NCBI RefSeq assembly: GCF_000964545.1
Contig: NZ_BBVD01000002.1
Location: 310,001-374,000 of the forward strand
Length of the DNA: 64,000 nucleotides
DNA from: Comamonas thiooxydans
Lineage (GTDB): Bacteria; Pseudomonadota; Gammaproteobacteria; Burkholderiales; Burkholderiaceae_C
Direction of reading: 5' to 3'
In this document: positions 35,440 through 43,721 of the stretch, piece by piece
Layout: each line of letters begins with the position of its first letter
Numbering within the stretch: position 1 is the stretch's first letter
Notes under the pieces: generated by a model
The model's database searches: none
The model's input: only the letters and a program-made list of their open reading frames with translations
What the model was told of the DNA's origin: nothing
Position numbers and translations under genes: made by a program

Positions 35440-37493
35440 CAGAACCTGTAGCCCAGGTTCACATACCAGCTGCGCCCCGGCATGGGCAAGCCGTCGGCCA
35501 GCTGATACCACTTGTCGCCCAGATTGGCCACGCCGAAGTCCAGCGTGGTGTCCGGACGCGGCAGATAGCGCGCGCGCAAATTGGCCACGCCGTAGCCGGC
35601 CATCTGATAGACCTGGGCCTGGCCGCTGGCCGACAGCGGCACCTTGCGGCCCTGTTCTGCCTCCAGCTCGGCACGCAGCTGCCACTGGGCCTGCGGGTTC
35701 CATTGCAGGGCCGCTGTCAGGCGCTGGCGCGGCGTGTCCGTCAGCGTAATGCTGCGGTCGCTGAGATTGGTGCGGCTCAGATAGGTGTAGCCCGCATGCA
35801 GAGCCCATTGGGCCGACAGTTGCTGCGCCAGCGACACCTCAAAACCGATATTGCGCGTGCGTCCCACGTTCTGCGCCTGGTTGCAGGTCTTGCCGCCGCA
35901 GGCCGTGGAGTCAACGACCATGGTCTGGATCTGGTCGCGCACCCGGCTGTAGAACAGAGCCGCCTGGCCCTTGCCACCCTGCCAGGGCTTGCCGCTCAGG
36001 CCCAGCTCCAGATGGTTGGCCACCTCGGGCTTGAGGTCTGGGTTGGCCAGGGCCGTGCCCATGCGTGCCGAATAGCGGTCCTTGATGGTCGCAAAGCGGC
36101 TCTTGTGCGAGGCAATCAGATAGACCTCGTCGCCCTGGGCCGTGAGCGCATAGCTCAGGCGTGCCAGGCCGTTGGTGGCGCTGGTCGAGCCCATGGGCCA
36201 CTGGTAGACCTGCTTGGCGTCGCGCTGGTCATGGCTCAGGCCCAGCGTCAGGCGCCAGCGCTCGGCCAGGGCGATGTGATCCTCGAGCACCAGCGAGGTG
36301 GTCACATCGCGGTAGTGCTTCTGCGGGTCCTTGCCCGAGGCCGCGTCGGTGTGCTCGTCCTGCTTGTAGTGGAAGGCCGCATGCAGCTCATGACCGGAGA
36401 AGGCGTAGTTGACCCACTCCACGCTGGCCCCCTTGCTCACATCCTTGTAGCTGCTGGTCGGATCGTGGGCCGTGTAGCTGGCGTCCTTGTACATGTCGAG
36501 ACCGTTTTTGTAGGTGTCGTGGTAGAGACGCGTCTTGAGCACATTGCTGCCGTTCAGACGGGTGGTGCTCAGGAAATACAGGCTGTCCTTGTCCCAATAG
36601 GGCCAGCGCCAGTAGCGCACGGCGTTCTTCTGCGTGGACTGGCCGGCGTAGACGGGATTGCCCTTCTCGCCTTCCTGGCGCACATAGCCGATGGCGTATT
36701 CGTCCGTGGCATTGGGCGTGAGTCCCAGCTTGAAGGACAGGCGCTTGTCGGTGCGGTCCGCGTTCTCGCGCTTGCTGCCGGTATCGGTGGGCTGCTTTTT
36801 GTAATCCCTGAAGCCCCGAGGCAGAGGAAAGCTGTCGGCATCCAGGTAGGAGGCACCCAGCTGGTAGTACCAGCTGCCCTGATTACCGCCCAGGTTGAAG
36901 CTCGCCCTTCGCTCGCCGCCGCTGCCCACACCCAGGCGTACATCGCCCTCGAAGGGCTTGACCGGTTTGCGCGTGACCAGATTCACGGCACCGCCCAGCG
37001 TATTGGGACCGTACAGCAGCGAGGCACCGGCCTTGGCCACATTGATCTCGGCCAGGTCGAAGGTGGTGAAGCGGCCCAGATCCACATAGCCGTCATAGGG
37101 CACATACAGCGGCACGCCATCCACAAAAATCGGCACCTGGCGCGAGTCGAAGCCGCGCAGGCTGATCATTTCCTCGTTGCGGTTGTTGCGCGACAGGCTC
37201 ACGCCGGGGAGATTGCGCACGGCATCGGCCACGGTGCTGGCGTTGCTGCGCTCCATCTCGGCACTGCCCACGCGCTGCATATCGCCGGCCCCGAGCTCCT
37301 CGGCCTCGCGCCGCGCGCTGACTTCCACCGTCCCCAGCGTGAAAGTCTGGCTGGCGGCGTCGGCTGCGCCCGCAGCTGCCACCTGGGCCCAGGCCGTGCC
37401 CATGGGCACGATGGCCAGCGCGCCCCACAACCAGCTGCGGCGAAGAACAAAACTTGGAGGATGGATCTGGGAAACCGTGGAGTGCAATGGCAT
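35439..37493 (-). CDS. TonB-dependent receptor of the metal-uptake operon
   Basis: A 684-residue outer-membrane receptor, first gene of the operon. Signal peptide ends near TAWAQ; the TonB-box-like stretch FTLGTVEVSARR follows. The plug has DAVRNLPGVSLSRNNRNEEM, SLRGFDSRQVPIFVDGVPLY and YGPNTLGGAVNLVTRKP. The barrel ends with GRSWYVNLGYRF. One cysteine pair (ACGGKTCNQ) lies in an extracellular loop near residue 555. Coupling to a TupA-like protein, DUF2478 and FecBCD suggests a molybdenum or tungsten complex as cargo; iron siderophore or cobalamin remain alternatives. Confidence 0.9.
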   Translation of the reverse strand: MPLHSTVSQIHPPSFVLRRSWLWGALAIVPMGTAWAQVAAAGAADAASQTFTLGTVEVSARREAEELGAGDMQRVGSAEMERSNASTVADAVRNLPGVSLSRNNRNEEMISLRGFDSRQVPIFVDGVPLYVPYDGYVDLGRFTTFDLAEINVAKAGASLLYGPNTLGGAVNLVTRKPVKPFEGDVRLGVGSGGERRASFNLGGNQGSWYYQLGASYLDADSFPLPRGFRDYKKQPTDTGSKRENADRTDKRLSFKLGLTPNATDEYAIGYVRQEGEKGNPVYAGQSTQKNAVRYWRWPYWDKDSLYFLSTTRLNGSNVLKTRLYHDTYKNGLDMYKDASYTAHDPTSSYKDVSKGASVEWVNYAFSGHELHAAFHYKQDEHTDAASGKDPQKHYRDVTTSLVLEDHIALAERWRLTLGLSHDQRDAKQVYQWPMGSTSATNGLARLSYALTAQGDEVYLIASHKSRFATIKDRYSARMGTALANPDLKPEVANHLELGLSGKPWQGGKGQAALFYSRVRDQIQTMVVDSTACGGKTCNQAQNVGRTRNIGFEVSLAQQLSAQWALHAGYTYLSRTNLSDRSITLTDTPRQRLTAALQWNPQAQWQLRAELEAEQGRKVPLSASGQAQVYQMAGYGVANLRARYLPRPDTTLDFGVANLGDKWYQLADGLPMPGRSWYVNLGYRF

Positions 37494-37545
37494 GGCGCGG
37501 GCTGGAATTTGTTGTCGAATGTAAAAAACCGTCGATTCTAGCTAC

Positions 37546-37568
37546 CGCTATTCATTTATGGAATAACG
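37546..37568. promoter_or_regulatory. ModE-like palindrome before the TonB operon
   Basis: CGCTATTC-N7-GAATAACG is an inverted repeat with one mismatch, 53 bases before the receptor ATG. Its CGnTAT...ATAACG ends are those of the ModE box; the half-sites are 11 bases apart where the box has 12. Suggestive, not proven. Confidence 0.42.
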
Positions 37569-37613
37569 ATCAGCAAACAGTCTCCATAAGCCCCACGGCA
37601 TACCCCTCCCATG

Positions 37614-37637
37614 AAAAAAGGCCACCCGAGGGTGGCC
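37614..37637 (-). terminator. Intrinsic terminator after the aldehyde dehydrogenase gene
   Basis: On the minus strand GGCCACCC-TC-GGGTGGCC is followed by six T (plus 37614-37619), 22 bases after the stop at 37660. Confidence 0.88.
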
Positions 37638-37659
37638 TTGCATCAGATGCCTTGCAGAT

Positions 37660-39114
37660 TCAAACGCAGCTGATCGCCACGGCCTTGGCCACCAGGTAGG
37701 CCTCCAGTGCCTCCGGGCCGCCTTCGGAGCCGTAGCCCGAATCCTTGATGCCGCCAAAGGGCAGCTCGGCAGACGGCAGTGCCGGCTGGTTGATCCACAG
37801 CATGCCGGCTTCCACATCCTGCGACAGTTGGTGCGTCGTCTTGAGCGAGCGCGTGAAGGCATAGGCGGCCAGGCCATAGGACAGGCGATTGGCCTCCTGA
37901 ATGGCATCTTCGATCCTGTCGAAGCCGCGAATCGCCGCCACGGGGCCGAAGGGCTCCTGGTTGAAGATATCGGCCGTCAAAGGCACGTCGGCCAGCACCG
38001 TGGGCGCAAAGAAGTTGCCTGCAGAGCCAAAGGATGCGCCGCCCGTCATCAGCTTGGCACCGCTTTGCTCGGCGTTCTGGATCAGCTGGGTCAGCGCCGT
38101 CACGCGGCGCGGATTGGCCAGCGGACCCATCTGCACGCCCTGCTCCAGGCCGTTGCCGACCTTCAATGCCTCGGCATGGGCCACCATGGCACGCGTGAAC
38201 TCCTCGCGCACGCTGTTGTGCACCAGAAAGCGCGTGGGCGAGATGCAGACCTGGCCCGCGTTGCGGAACTTGGCCGCACCCGCGGCCTTGACGGCCAGTT
38301 GCACATCGGCATCCTCGGCCACGATCACGGGGGCATGGCCGCCGAGCTCCATGGTCGAGCGCTTCATGTGCAGGCCGGCCAGCGCCGCCAGCTGCTTGCC
38401 CACGGCCGTGGAGCCCGTGAAGGTCACCTTGCGGATTACGGGGTGGGCAATCAGATATTCGGAAATCTGTGCGGGGTTGCCATAGACCAGGCCCACAACA
38501 CCGGCAGGAATGCCGGCATCGACGAAGCACTTGAGCAGGGCTGCGGGCGAGGCCGGGGTTTCCTCGGGCGCCTTGACCAGGAAGGAGCAGCCCGAAGCCA
38601 GGGCCGCGCCGATCTTGCGCACGATCTGGTTGACGGGGAAGTTCCAGGGCGTGAAGGCAGCCACGGGCCCCACGGGGTCCTTGATCACCAGTTGCTGCTG
38701 CTCGGGGCGACGCGAAGGCACGATGCGGCCATAGACACGCAGAGCCTCGTCGGCAAACCATTCGATGATGCCGGCGCCGGCAATGATTTCCACCTTGGCC
38801 TCGGCCAGCGGCTTGCCCTGCTCCTGCGTCAGCAGCGCGGCAATCTCGTCGGCACGCTCCTTGAGCAGAGCTGCGGCACGGCGCATGATGGCGCCGCGCT
38901 CATGGGCAGATACCTTGCGCCAGACCTGAAAGCCCTTGTCTGCCGCCGCCAGGGCGCGGTCCAGATCGGCGATATCCGCATGGGCCACGCGGCCAATCAC
39001 TTCGCCGCTTGCCGGGTTACGCACATCAATTTTCTTGCTGCTGGCAGCGTCCTGCCACTGACCGTCGATCAAAAGCTGGGTATCAGGATATGCAGTGCTC
39101 ATCGCATGACTCAT
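37660..39114 (-). CDS. gabD: NAD(P)-dependent succinate-semialdehyde dehydrogenase-like
   Basis: A 484-residue aldehyde dehydrogenase. The cofactor-binding region reads FTGSTAVGKQLAALAG, the catalytic Glu is in MELGGHAPVIV (about 257) and the catalytic Cys in FRNAGQVCISPTR (about 291). The Cys-Ile-Ser surrounding and overall match are closest to GabD, converting succinate semialdehyde to succinate; other small aldehydes are possible. No gabT transaminase is adjacent. Alternative ATG four codons in. Confidence 0.85.
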   Translation of the reverse strand: MSHAMSTAYPDTQLLIDGQWQDAASSKKIDVRNPASGEVIGRVAHADIADLDRALAAADKGFQVWRKVSAHERGAIMRRAAALLKERADEIAALLTQEQGKPLAEAKVEIIAGAGIIEWFADEALRVYGRIVPSRRPEQQQLVIKDPVGPVAAFTPWNFPVNQIVRKIGAALASGCSFLVKAPEETPASPAALLKCFVDAGIPAGVVGLVYGNPAQISEYLIAHPVIRKVTFTGSTAVGKQLAALAGLHMKRSTMELGGHAPVIVAEDADVQLAVKAAGAAKFRNAGQVCISPTRFLVHNSVREEFTRAMVAHAEALKVGNGLEQGVQMGPLANPRRVTALTQLIQNAEQSGAKLMTGGASFGSAGNFFAPTVLADVPLTADIFNQEPFGPVAAIRGFDRIEDAIQEANRLSYGLAAYAFTRSLKTTHQLSQDVEAGMLWINQPALPSAELPFGGIKDSGYGSEGGPEALEAYLVAKAVAISCV

Positions 39115-39248
39115 AGGTGTCGGCCGCCGCTATCCCCCTGCAGACTGACGAGGCCGGGTGTGACAAATGTTCAGGGGTTACCGGACAAATTCTAGTCATG
39201 CAGGCTCGGCACTCAGACAAAAGGGAGACAGCTGTCAGCAATCGGCCT

Positions 39249-40073
39249 TTATGCCCCCACGGCGCGGCGCAGCTGCACCTGCTCCAGCAGACCGTCAAGG
39301 CCGGCTGCCGACGATGCGGCCAGGCCGACCACCTCGCCCACCACGAACACGCAGGGGCTGCCCAGTCCGCTGGCAGCCAGCGCCTGCGTCATCTGCCCCA
39401 GATCGGTCAGTATCTGTTGCTGTGCGGGCAGGCTGGCGTTCTGGACCAGGGCCACCGGAGTAGATGCCGGCAGTCCGCCGGCCAGCAACTGCTGCTGGAT
39501 GAGGGCGGCAGTGGCAACGCCCATGTAAATCACCAGCGTCAGCCCCAGCATCCGGGCAGTGCCGGCCAGCAACTGCCAGTCGTGACCGGCACTGCCTGGC
39601 TTGGCATGACCGGTGATGAACACCACACCATGGGCATGGTCACGATGGGTCAGCGCAACGCCGAGGCTGGTGGCAGCGGCCAGCCCTGCGGTGATCCCGT
39701 TGACCACTTCCACGGCGATTCCGGCCCGGCGCAGATGCTCGACCTCCTCACCGCCACGGCCAAAGATGAAGGGATCGCCACCCTTGAGGCGCACCACCAG
39801 CTCGCCCTGGCGGGCCGCCATGATCATGAGCTTTTCGATGAACTCCTGCGAGGTGCTTTCGCGCCCGCCGCGCTTGCCCACATGGACGACGCGGGCGCTT
39901 GCGCTGGCAAGCTTCACGATGTCGGCAGACACCAGGTCGTCCGCCAGCAGCAGCGTGGCGGACTGGATCAGTCTCAGCGCCTTGAGCGTGAGCAGCTCCG
40001 GATCACCGGGGCCGGCACCGACCAGATAGCAGCGGCCCACGGGCGGCAGGGAAGTGGCATGGCTGTTTGTCAT
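39249..40073 (-). CDS. cobA: Uroporphyrinogen-III C-methyltransferase
   Basis: A 274-residue SAM-dependent methyltransferase that makes precorrin-2, the first step to siroheme, the prosthetic group of NirB. The N-terminus GRCYLVGAGPGDPELLTLKAL is the SUMT signature, then VRLKGGDPFIFGRGGEE and the VVNGITAGLAAATSLGVALTHR segment. AAAGG precedes the ATG at 40073. It is the last gene of the nitrate cluster, 36 bases after nasA. It lacks the dehydrogenase/ferrochelatase part of CysG, which must come from elsewhere. Confidence 0.93.
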   Translation of the reverse strand: MTNSHATSLPPVGRCYLVGAGPGDPELLTLKALRLIQSATLLLADDLVSADIVKLASASARVVHVGKRGGRESTSQEFIEKLMIMAARQGELVVRLKGGDPFIFGRGGEEVEHLRRAGIAVEVVNGITAGLAAATSLGVALTHRDHAHGVVFITGHAKPGSAGHDWQLLAGTARMLGLTLVIYMGVATAALIQQQLLAGGLPASTPVALVQNASLPAQQQILTDLGQMTQALAASGLGSPCVFVVGEVVGLAASSAAGLDGLLEQVQLRRAVGA

Positions 40074-40109
40074 GGCTGGCCTTTCATATGCATTGCCGGA
40101 CATCAAAAT

Positions 40110-42971
40110 CTAGGAGGCAACCGGCAGGGCTGCCGACTGCGGTGCAGACGTCGCATGTACCAGTTGTTTGATTTTGGGAATACAGGAGCCGCAGCGCGTG
40201 CCGCAACCCAGAGAAGACTTGAGCTGCGCGAGCCGCTCGTCGGCGGAGCCCTCGCAGATGGCCAGCGCCGAGCTGATGCTGGCCTCATCCACATTCATGC
40301 AGGCACAGATCTGCGGCGACCGGGCCGGCATGGCGGCTGGCGGCCTGGCACCCGAGGACAGCAGCAGGCGCCCATAGCTTTGCACCGATTGTTCGTCGCG
40401 CAGTACCGGCCCCAGCCAGCGGCCGGCGCTGGCGTCACCACAGAGCAAAAAGGCATCGAGCCTGGGCTCCTCGGTCTGCCGGCCTATCGCCATGGCCCGG
40501 CTGCATTGGCGACGCGCGTCGGCATAGCGCATGGCCTGCGGGCCATCGAGCTGCAGCAGACCATGCAGCCGCGCCAGCACCTCGGCGCTGGGCTGCGCAT
40601 AGGCCGCCGCGCGGAACTGCACGCCGGTGCGGCCCTGATCCGCTTTTTCCAGCGGCACGGCGCGCCCGAACAGCACGCAGCTGGCGAAGTCGAACTCGGC
40701 CATCAATTCGGTCAAAGCCTGGCGAACCGACTGCACCTGCTGTTCATCCAGCCATGCCATGCCCAGACAAGTCCAGGGCAGCTCGGTCTTGAGCAGCTTG
40801 ACGGCCACATGCTTGAGCTCGGGCTGCTTGGAGCGCGGGCAGCGCTCGGGCGTGGTCAGGGCGTTGACGCCCGCAAGCCGCTGCCCCTTGGAGCCCATGC
40901 CGCTCAGGTACATGCTGCCCCAGTGCATGGGCAGATAGAGCTGTGCCGGCTGCAGCCCCGGATCTGCCTGCACGGGCAGCACGATGGCGCCATAGCGGTT
41001 GGACAGGTGGACCAGGTCGCCGTCCTTCAGTTGCAGCCGCTGCATGTCCTGAGGGCCGACCTGCAACTGCGGTTCGCTGACATGGGCAAACAGGCGCCCC
41101 AGCTGGCCGGTGCGCGTCATGCCATGCCATTGATCGCGCAGGCGGCCGGTGTTGAGGCTGAACGGATGTCGCGCATCGCGCGGCACGACCGGCGCCTGCC
41201 AGGGCTGGGCATCAAAACGTGCGCGCCCGTCATCGGTTGCAAAGACTGCGTCGCCATACAGACGCTGACGGCCCTGGCTGGCGCCTTGGGGCATGGGCCA
41301 TTGCTGGGGTCCCTTGACCTCCAGCAACGGCCAGCTCAGACCCGTGATATCCAGATCGCGCCCGCGTGTGGACTCGCGATGCTCGTTCCAGATGGCTTCG
41401 GCACCCGCGTCGGCATTCGCAGTGTCATAGGGAAACAGGGTTGGCAGCGAGGGCCGCAGATGCTGCTCCAGGCGCCGCGCCAGCTCCACGCCTATCTGCC
41501 AGTCATGGCGTGCCGCCCCCGGCGCGACCACAGCAGCGCGCACCCGCGAGATGCGCCGCTCGCTGTTCGTGACCGTGCCCAGCTTCTCGCCCCAGGTGGA
41601 GGCAGGCAGCAGCCAGTCGGCATAGGCCGTGGTCTCGGTCGCTGCAAAAGCCTCCTGCACCACCACCAGCTCAGCGCGCTCCAGCGCCCTGCGCACCATG
41701 GCCTGTTCGGGCATGCTCTGCGCGGGATTGGTGCAGGCAATCCACAAGGCCTTGATCTGCCCGTCGGCGGCAGCCTCGAACATCTCCAGCGCGGACTTGC
41801 CGGGCTGCGCGGGAATCGACTCCACACCCCATAGCTGCGCCACTTCGGCCCTGTGCCCTGCGTTGGAAAGATCGCGATGCGCGCTCAGCAGATTGGACAG
41901 TCCGCCCACCTCGCGCCCGCCCATGGCATTGGGCTGGCCCGTCAACGACAGAGGCCCGGCGCCAGGCCTGCCGATCTGGCCTGTCGCCAGATGCAGATTG
42001 ATCAGCGCAGCATTATTGGCCGTGCCGCTGCGGCTCTGGTTCAGGCCCTGGCAGTACAGGCTGAGCGATGGACGACGCGCGTCCGTCGGCTCCTCGGCAC
42101 CACCCAGTGCCATCCAGCGCGCCGCCCGGTACAGGTCCGCCACGGGCAGGCCGCAGACGGCGGCGACCTTCTCTGGCGTGGCTTCGCGCACCAGCTCCTT
42201 GAGCTGTGCAAAGCCGCTGGTGTGCTGCGCGATGAAGGCGCTGTCCGTCCAGCCCTCCCACAGCATGATGTGCAGCAGGCCATGAAACAGCATCACATCG
42301 CTGCCCGGCTGCAGCGGCAGATAAAGATCGGCCAGCTCGGCGGTCTCGGTGCGGCGCGGATCGGCCACGATGATCCTGAGCTGCGGATTGCGGGCCCTGG
42401 CCTCCTCCACACGCCGGAACAGGATGGGATGCGCCCAAGCCATATTGCTGCCCGTGATGAACAGGCAGCCGGCCAGATCTATGTCCTCATAGCAGGCCGG
42501 TGGTGCATCGGAGCCCAGCGTGGCCTTGTAGCCAGCCACGGCGCTGCTCATGCACAGGCGCGAATTGGTGTCGAGATTGTTGGTGCCCAACAAGCCTTTG
42601 ACCAGCTTGTTGAAGACGTAGTAGTCCTCGGTCAGCAACTGGCCACTGAGATAGAAGCCCAGTGCATCGGGCCCATGGGCGGCGCGAATGCCGGCAATGC
42701 GCGCCGCCAGCTCGTCCAGGGACTGATCCCAGCTCGCGACCTGCGGCGCGGATGTCCGCTCCAGCCTGCGCATGGGCTGCAGCAGACGGGCCTGCTGGGC
42801 ATAGGCGGGCGCGGCCGTCAGATGCAGGGTGCTGCCCTTGGTGCACAGACGGCCCAAGTTGGCAGGATGCTCGGGATCGCCGCGCACGCCGGTAATCTGC
42901 AGGCCATCGGACTCGATGACCACGCCGCAGCCGACACCGCAATAGGGACAGGTGGACTTGGTTTCTTTCAT
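40110..42971 (-). CDS. nasA: Assimilatory nitrate reductase catalytic subunit
   Basis: A 953-residue molybdopterin oxidoreductase that reduces nitrate to nitrite in the cytoplasm. The [4Fe-4S] motif is Cys8, Cys11, Cys15 and Cys43; the bis-MGD domains follow (GSNMAWAHPILFRRVEEAR; SLTGQPNAMGGREVGG). The C-terminal 60 residues form a BFD-like [2Fe-2S] domain (CACMNVDEASISSA ... CGTRCGSCIPKIKQ), an electron-entry module seen in NasA. It uses molybdenum cofactor. Its ATG overlaps the stop of a 37-residue frame that repeats its own N-terminus. Confidence 0.95.
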   Translation of the reverse strand: MKETKSTCPYCGVGCGVVIESDGLQITGVRGDPEHPANLGRLCTKGSTLHLTAAPAYAQQARLLQPMRRLERTSAPQVASWDQSLDELAARIAGIRAAHGPDALGFYLSGQLLTEDYYVFNKLVKGLLGTNNLDTNSRLCMSSAVAGYKATLGSDAPPACYEDIDLAGCLFITGSNMAWAHPILFRRVEEARARNPQLRIIVADPRRTETAELADLYLPLQPGSDVMLFHGLLHIMLWEGWTDSAFIAQHTSGFAQLKELVREATPEKVAAVCGLPVADLYRAARWMALGGAEEPTDARRPSLSLYCQGLNQSRSGTANNAALINLHLATGQIGRPGAGPLSLTGQPNAMGGREVGGLSNLLSAHRDLSNAGHRAEVAQLWGVESIPAQPGKSALEMFEAAADGQIKALWIACTNPAQSMPEQAMVRRALERAELVVVQEAFAATETTAYADWLLPASTWGEKLGTVTNSERRISRVRAAVVAPGAARHDWQIGVELARRLEQHLRPSLPTLFPYDTANADAGAEAIWNEHRESTRGRDLDITGLSWPLLEVKGPQQWPMPQGASQGRQRLYGDAVFATDDGRARFDAQPWQAPVVPRDARHPFSLNTGRLRDQWHGMTRTGQLGRLFAHVSEPQLQVGPQDMQRLQLKDGDLVHLSNRYGAIVLPVQADPGLQPAQLYLPMHWGSMYLSGMGSKGQRLAGVNALTTPERCPRSKQPELKHVAVKLLKTELPWTCLGMAWLDEQQVQSVRQALTELMAEFDFASCVLFGRAVPLEKADQGRTGVQFRAAAYAQPSAEVLARLHGLLQLDGPQAMRYADARRQCSRAMAIGRQTEEPRLDAFLLCGDASAGRWLGPVLRDEQSVQSYGRLLLSSGARPPAAMPARSPQICACMNVDEASISSALAICEGSADERLAQLKSSLGCGTRCGSCIPKIKQLVHATSAPQSAALPVAS

Positions 42972-43081
42972 GGCGTCACCAGAGAGAGGCTGCGGCGTTC
43001 ATGTTCACTCCTACGCGGACCGCCGAAGGCGAGTCCGCAGCCGACGCCGCAATAGGGACAGGTGGATCGGGTCTCACGCAT
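42968..43081 (-). pseudogene. Duplicated N-terminus of a nitrate reductase (37 residues)
   Basis: A short frame beginning MRETRSTCPYCGVGCGLAFG, matching the first 16 residues of nasA (MKETKSTCPYCGVGCG) but with different third codon positions, then diverging. Its TGA overlaps the nasA ATG by ATGA. It retains three of the four cluster cysteines. I read it as a remnant of an old second gene or an allele exchange; translation as a coupled leader cannot be excluded. Confidence 0.6.
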
Positions 43082-43159
43082 GGCAGACTTTCAGTGAAAT
43101 TGCGCCGCAGCGCCCGGCTATCAAGCGCATGCTGCTACTCGATTCATAACTATCAGACG

Positions 43160-43558
43160 CTAGGCCGCAGCACAGCCGGACCTGGCTGCGCAATGCGCAG
43201 GACCGGCATGCGGGCGGGTCTGCTCCAGGGCACGGCTGGCCAGTTCGTCGGCGCACAGCTGCACCTCGCCGTCCTGCACACGCACGCTGAAATAAGGCGT
43301 GCAGCCCTCATCGGGCGCCGCCGCCTCGCCGGTGCTGAGCGCAATCGTCCAGTTGTGCAGCGGGCAGGCCACGCTGCGCCCGAACACAATGCCTTGCGAC
43401 AGCGGTCCGCCCTTGTGCGGGCAGCGGTCCAGCAGCGCGAACACCTCGTCGTCGGCATTGCGGAACACGGCCACATCCAGACCTTTGGCCCGCGCCACGC
43501 GGCGGGCCCCCAGCACGGGGATGTCGTCCATCGTGCAGATAGAAATCCATTCGCTCAT
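43160..43558 (-). CDS. nirD: Nitrite reductase small subunit (Rieske type)
   Basis: A 132-residue partner of NirB. Unlike enterobacterial NirD, it keeps all Rieske [2Fe-2S] ligands: Cys46-X-His48 (CPHKGG) and Cys65-X2-His68 (CPLHNW). It passes electrons in NADH-dependent nitrite reduction to ammonium. The C-terminal tail after residue 110 is Ala/Arg-rich and probably disordered. Confidence 0.92.
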   Translation of the reverse strand: MSEWISICTMDDIPVLGARRVARAKGLDVAVFRNADDEVFALLDRCPHKGGPLSQGIVFGRSVACPLHNWTIALSTGEAAAPDEGCTPYFSVRVQDGEVQLCADELASRALEQTRPHAGPAHCAARSGCAAA

Positions 43559-43573
43559 TTACATCTCCTAAGC

Positions 43574-43660
43574 TCCCCCTGAGCCGCTTTGCGGCTTCCC
43601 CCTCTCTCGCTTCGCGGGAGGGGGACGACGGCCTCACTACGGGGCGGCCCTTGCTCGCCG
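43574..43660 (+). repeat. GC-rich hairpin element, copy 2
   Basis: CCCCCTGAG, a CCGC/GCGG hairpin, CCCCCTCTCTCGC-TTCG-CGGGAGGGGG and GACGACGGCCTC fill most of the 163-base gap between nirD and nirB. Same order as the copy at 20610. Lying inside an operon, it may act as a partial transcription or RNA-stability barrier. Confidence 0.62.
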
Positions 43661-43721
43661 TCCCTTGGCTATGCCGCGCCAGGTTCGTAAATTGCTGAAA
43701 AATTGAAAGAGGTTCTCGGTT

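Noticed and set aside
31037..37493. Cobalamin uptake (BtuB-BtuFCD) reading of the TonB operon
   Set aside because: No B12 riboswitch or B12 genes are visible, and the TupA-like and DUF2478 proteins do not belong to B12 systems. Kept only as an alternative.
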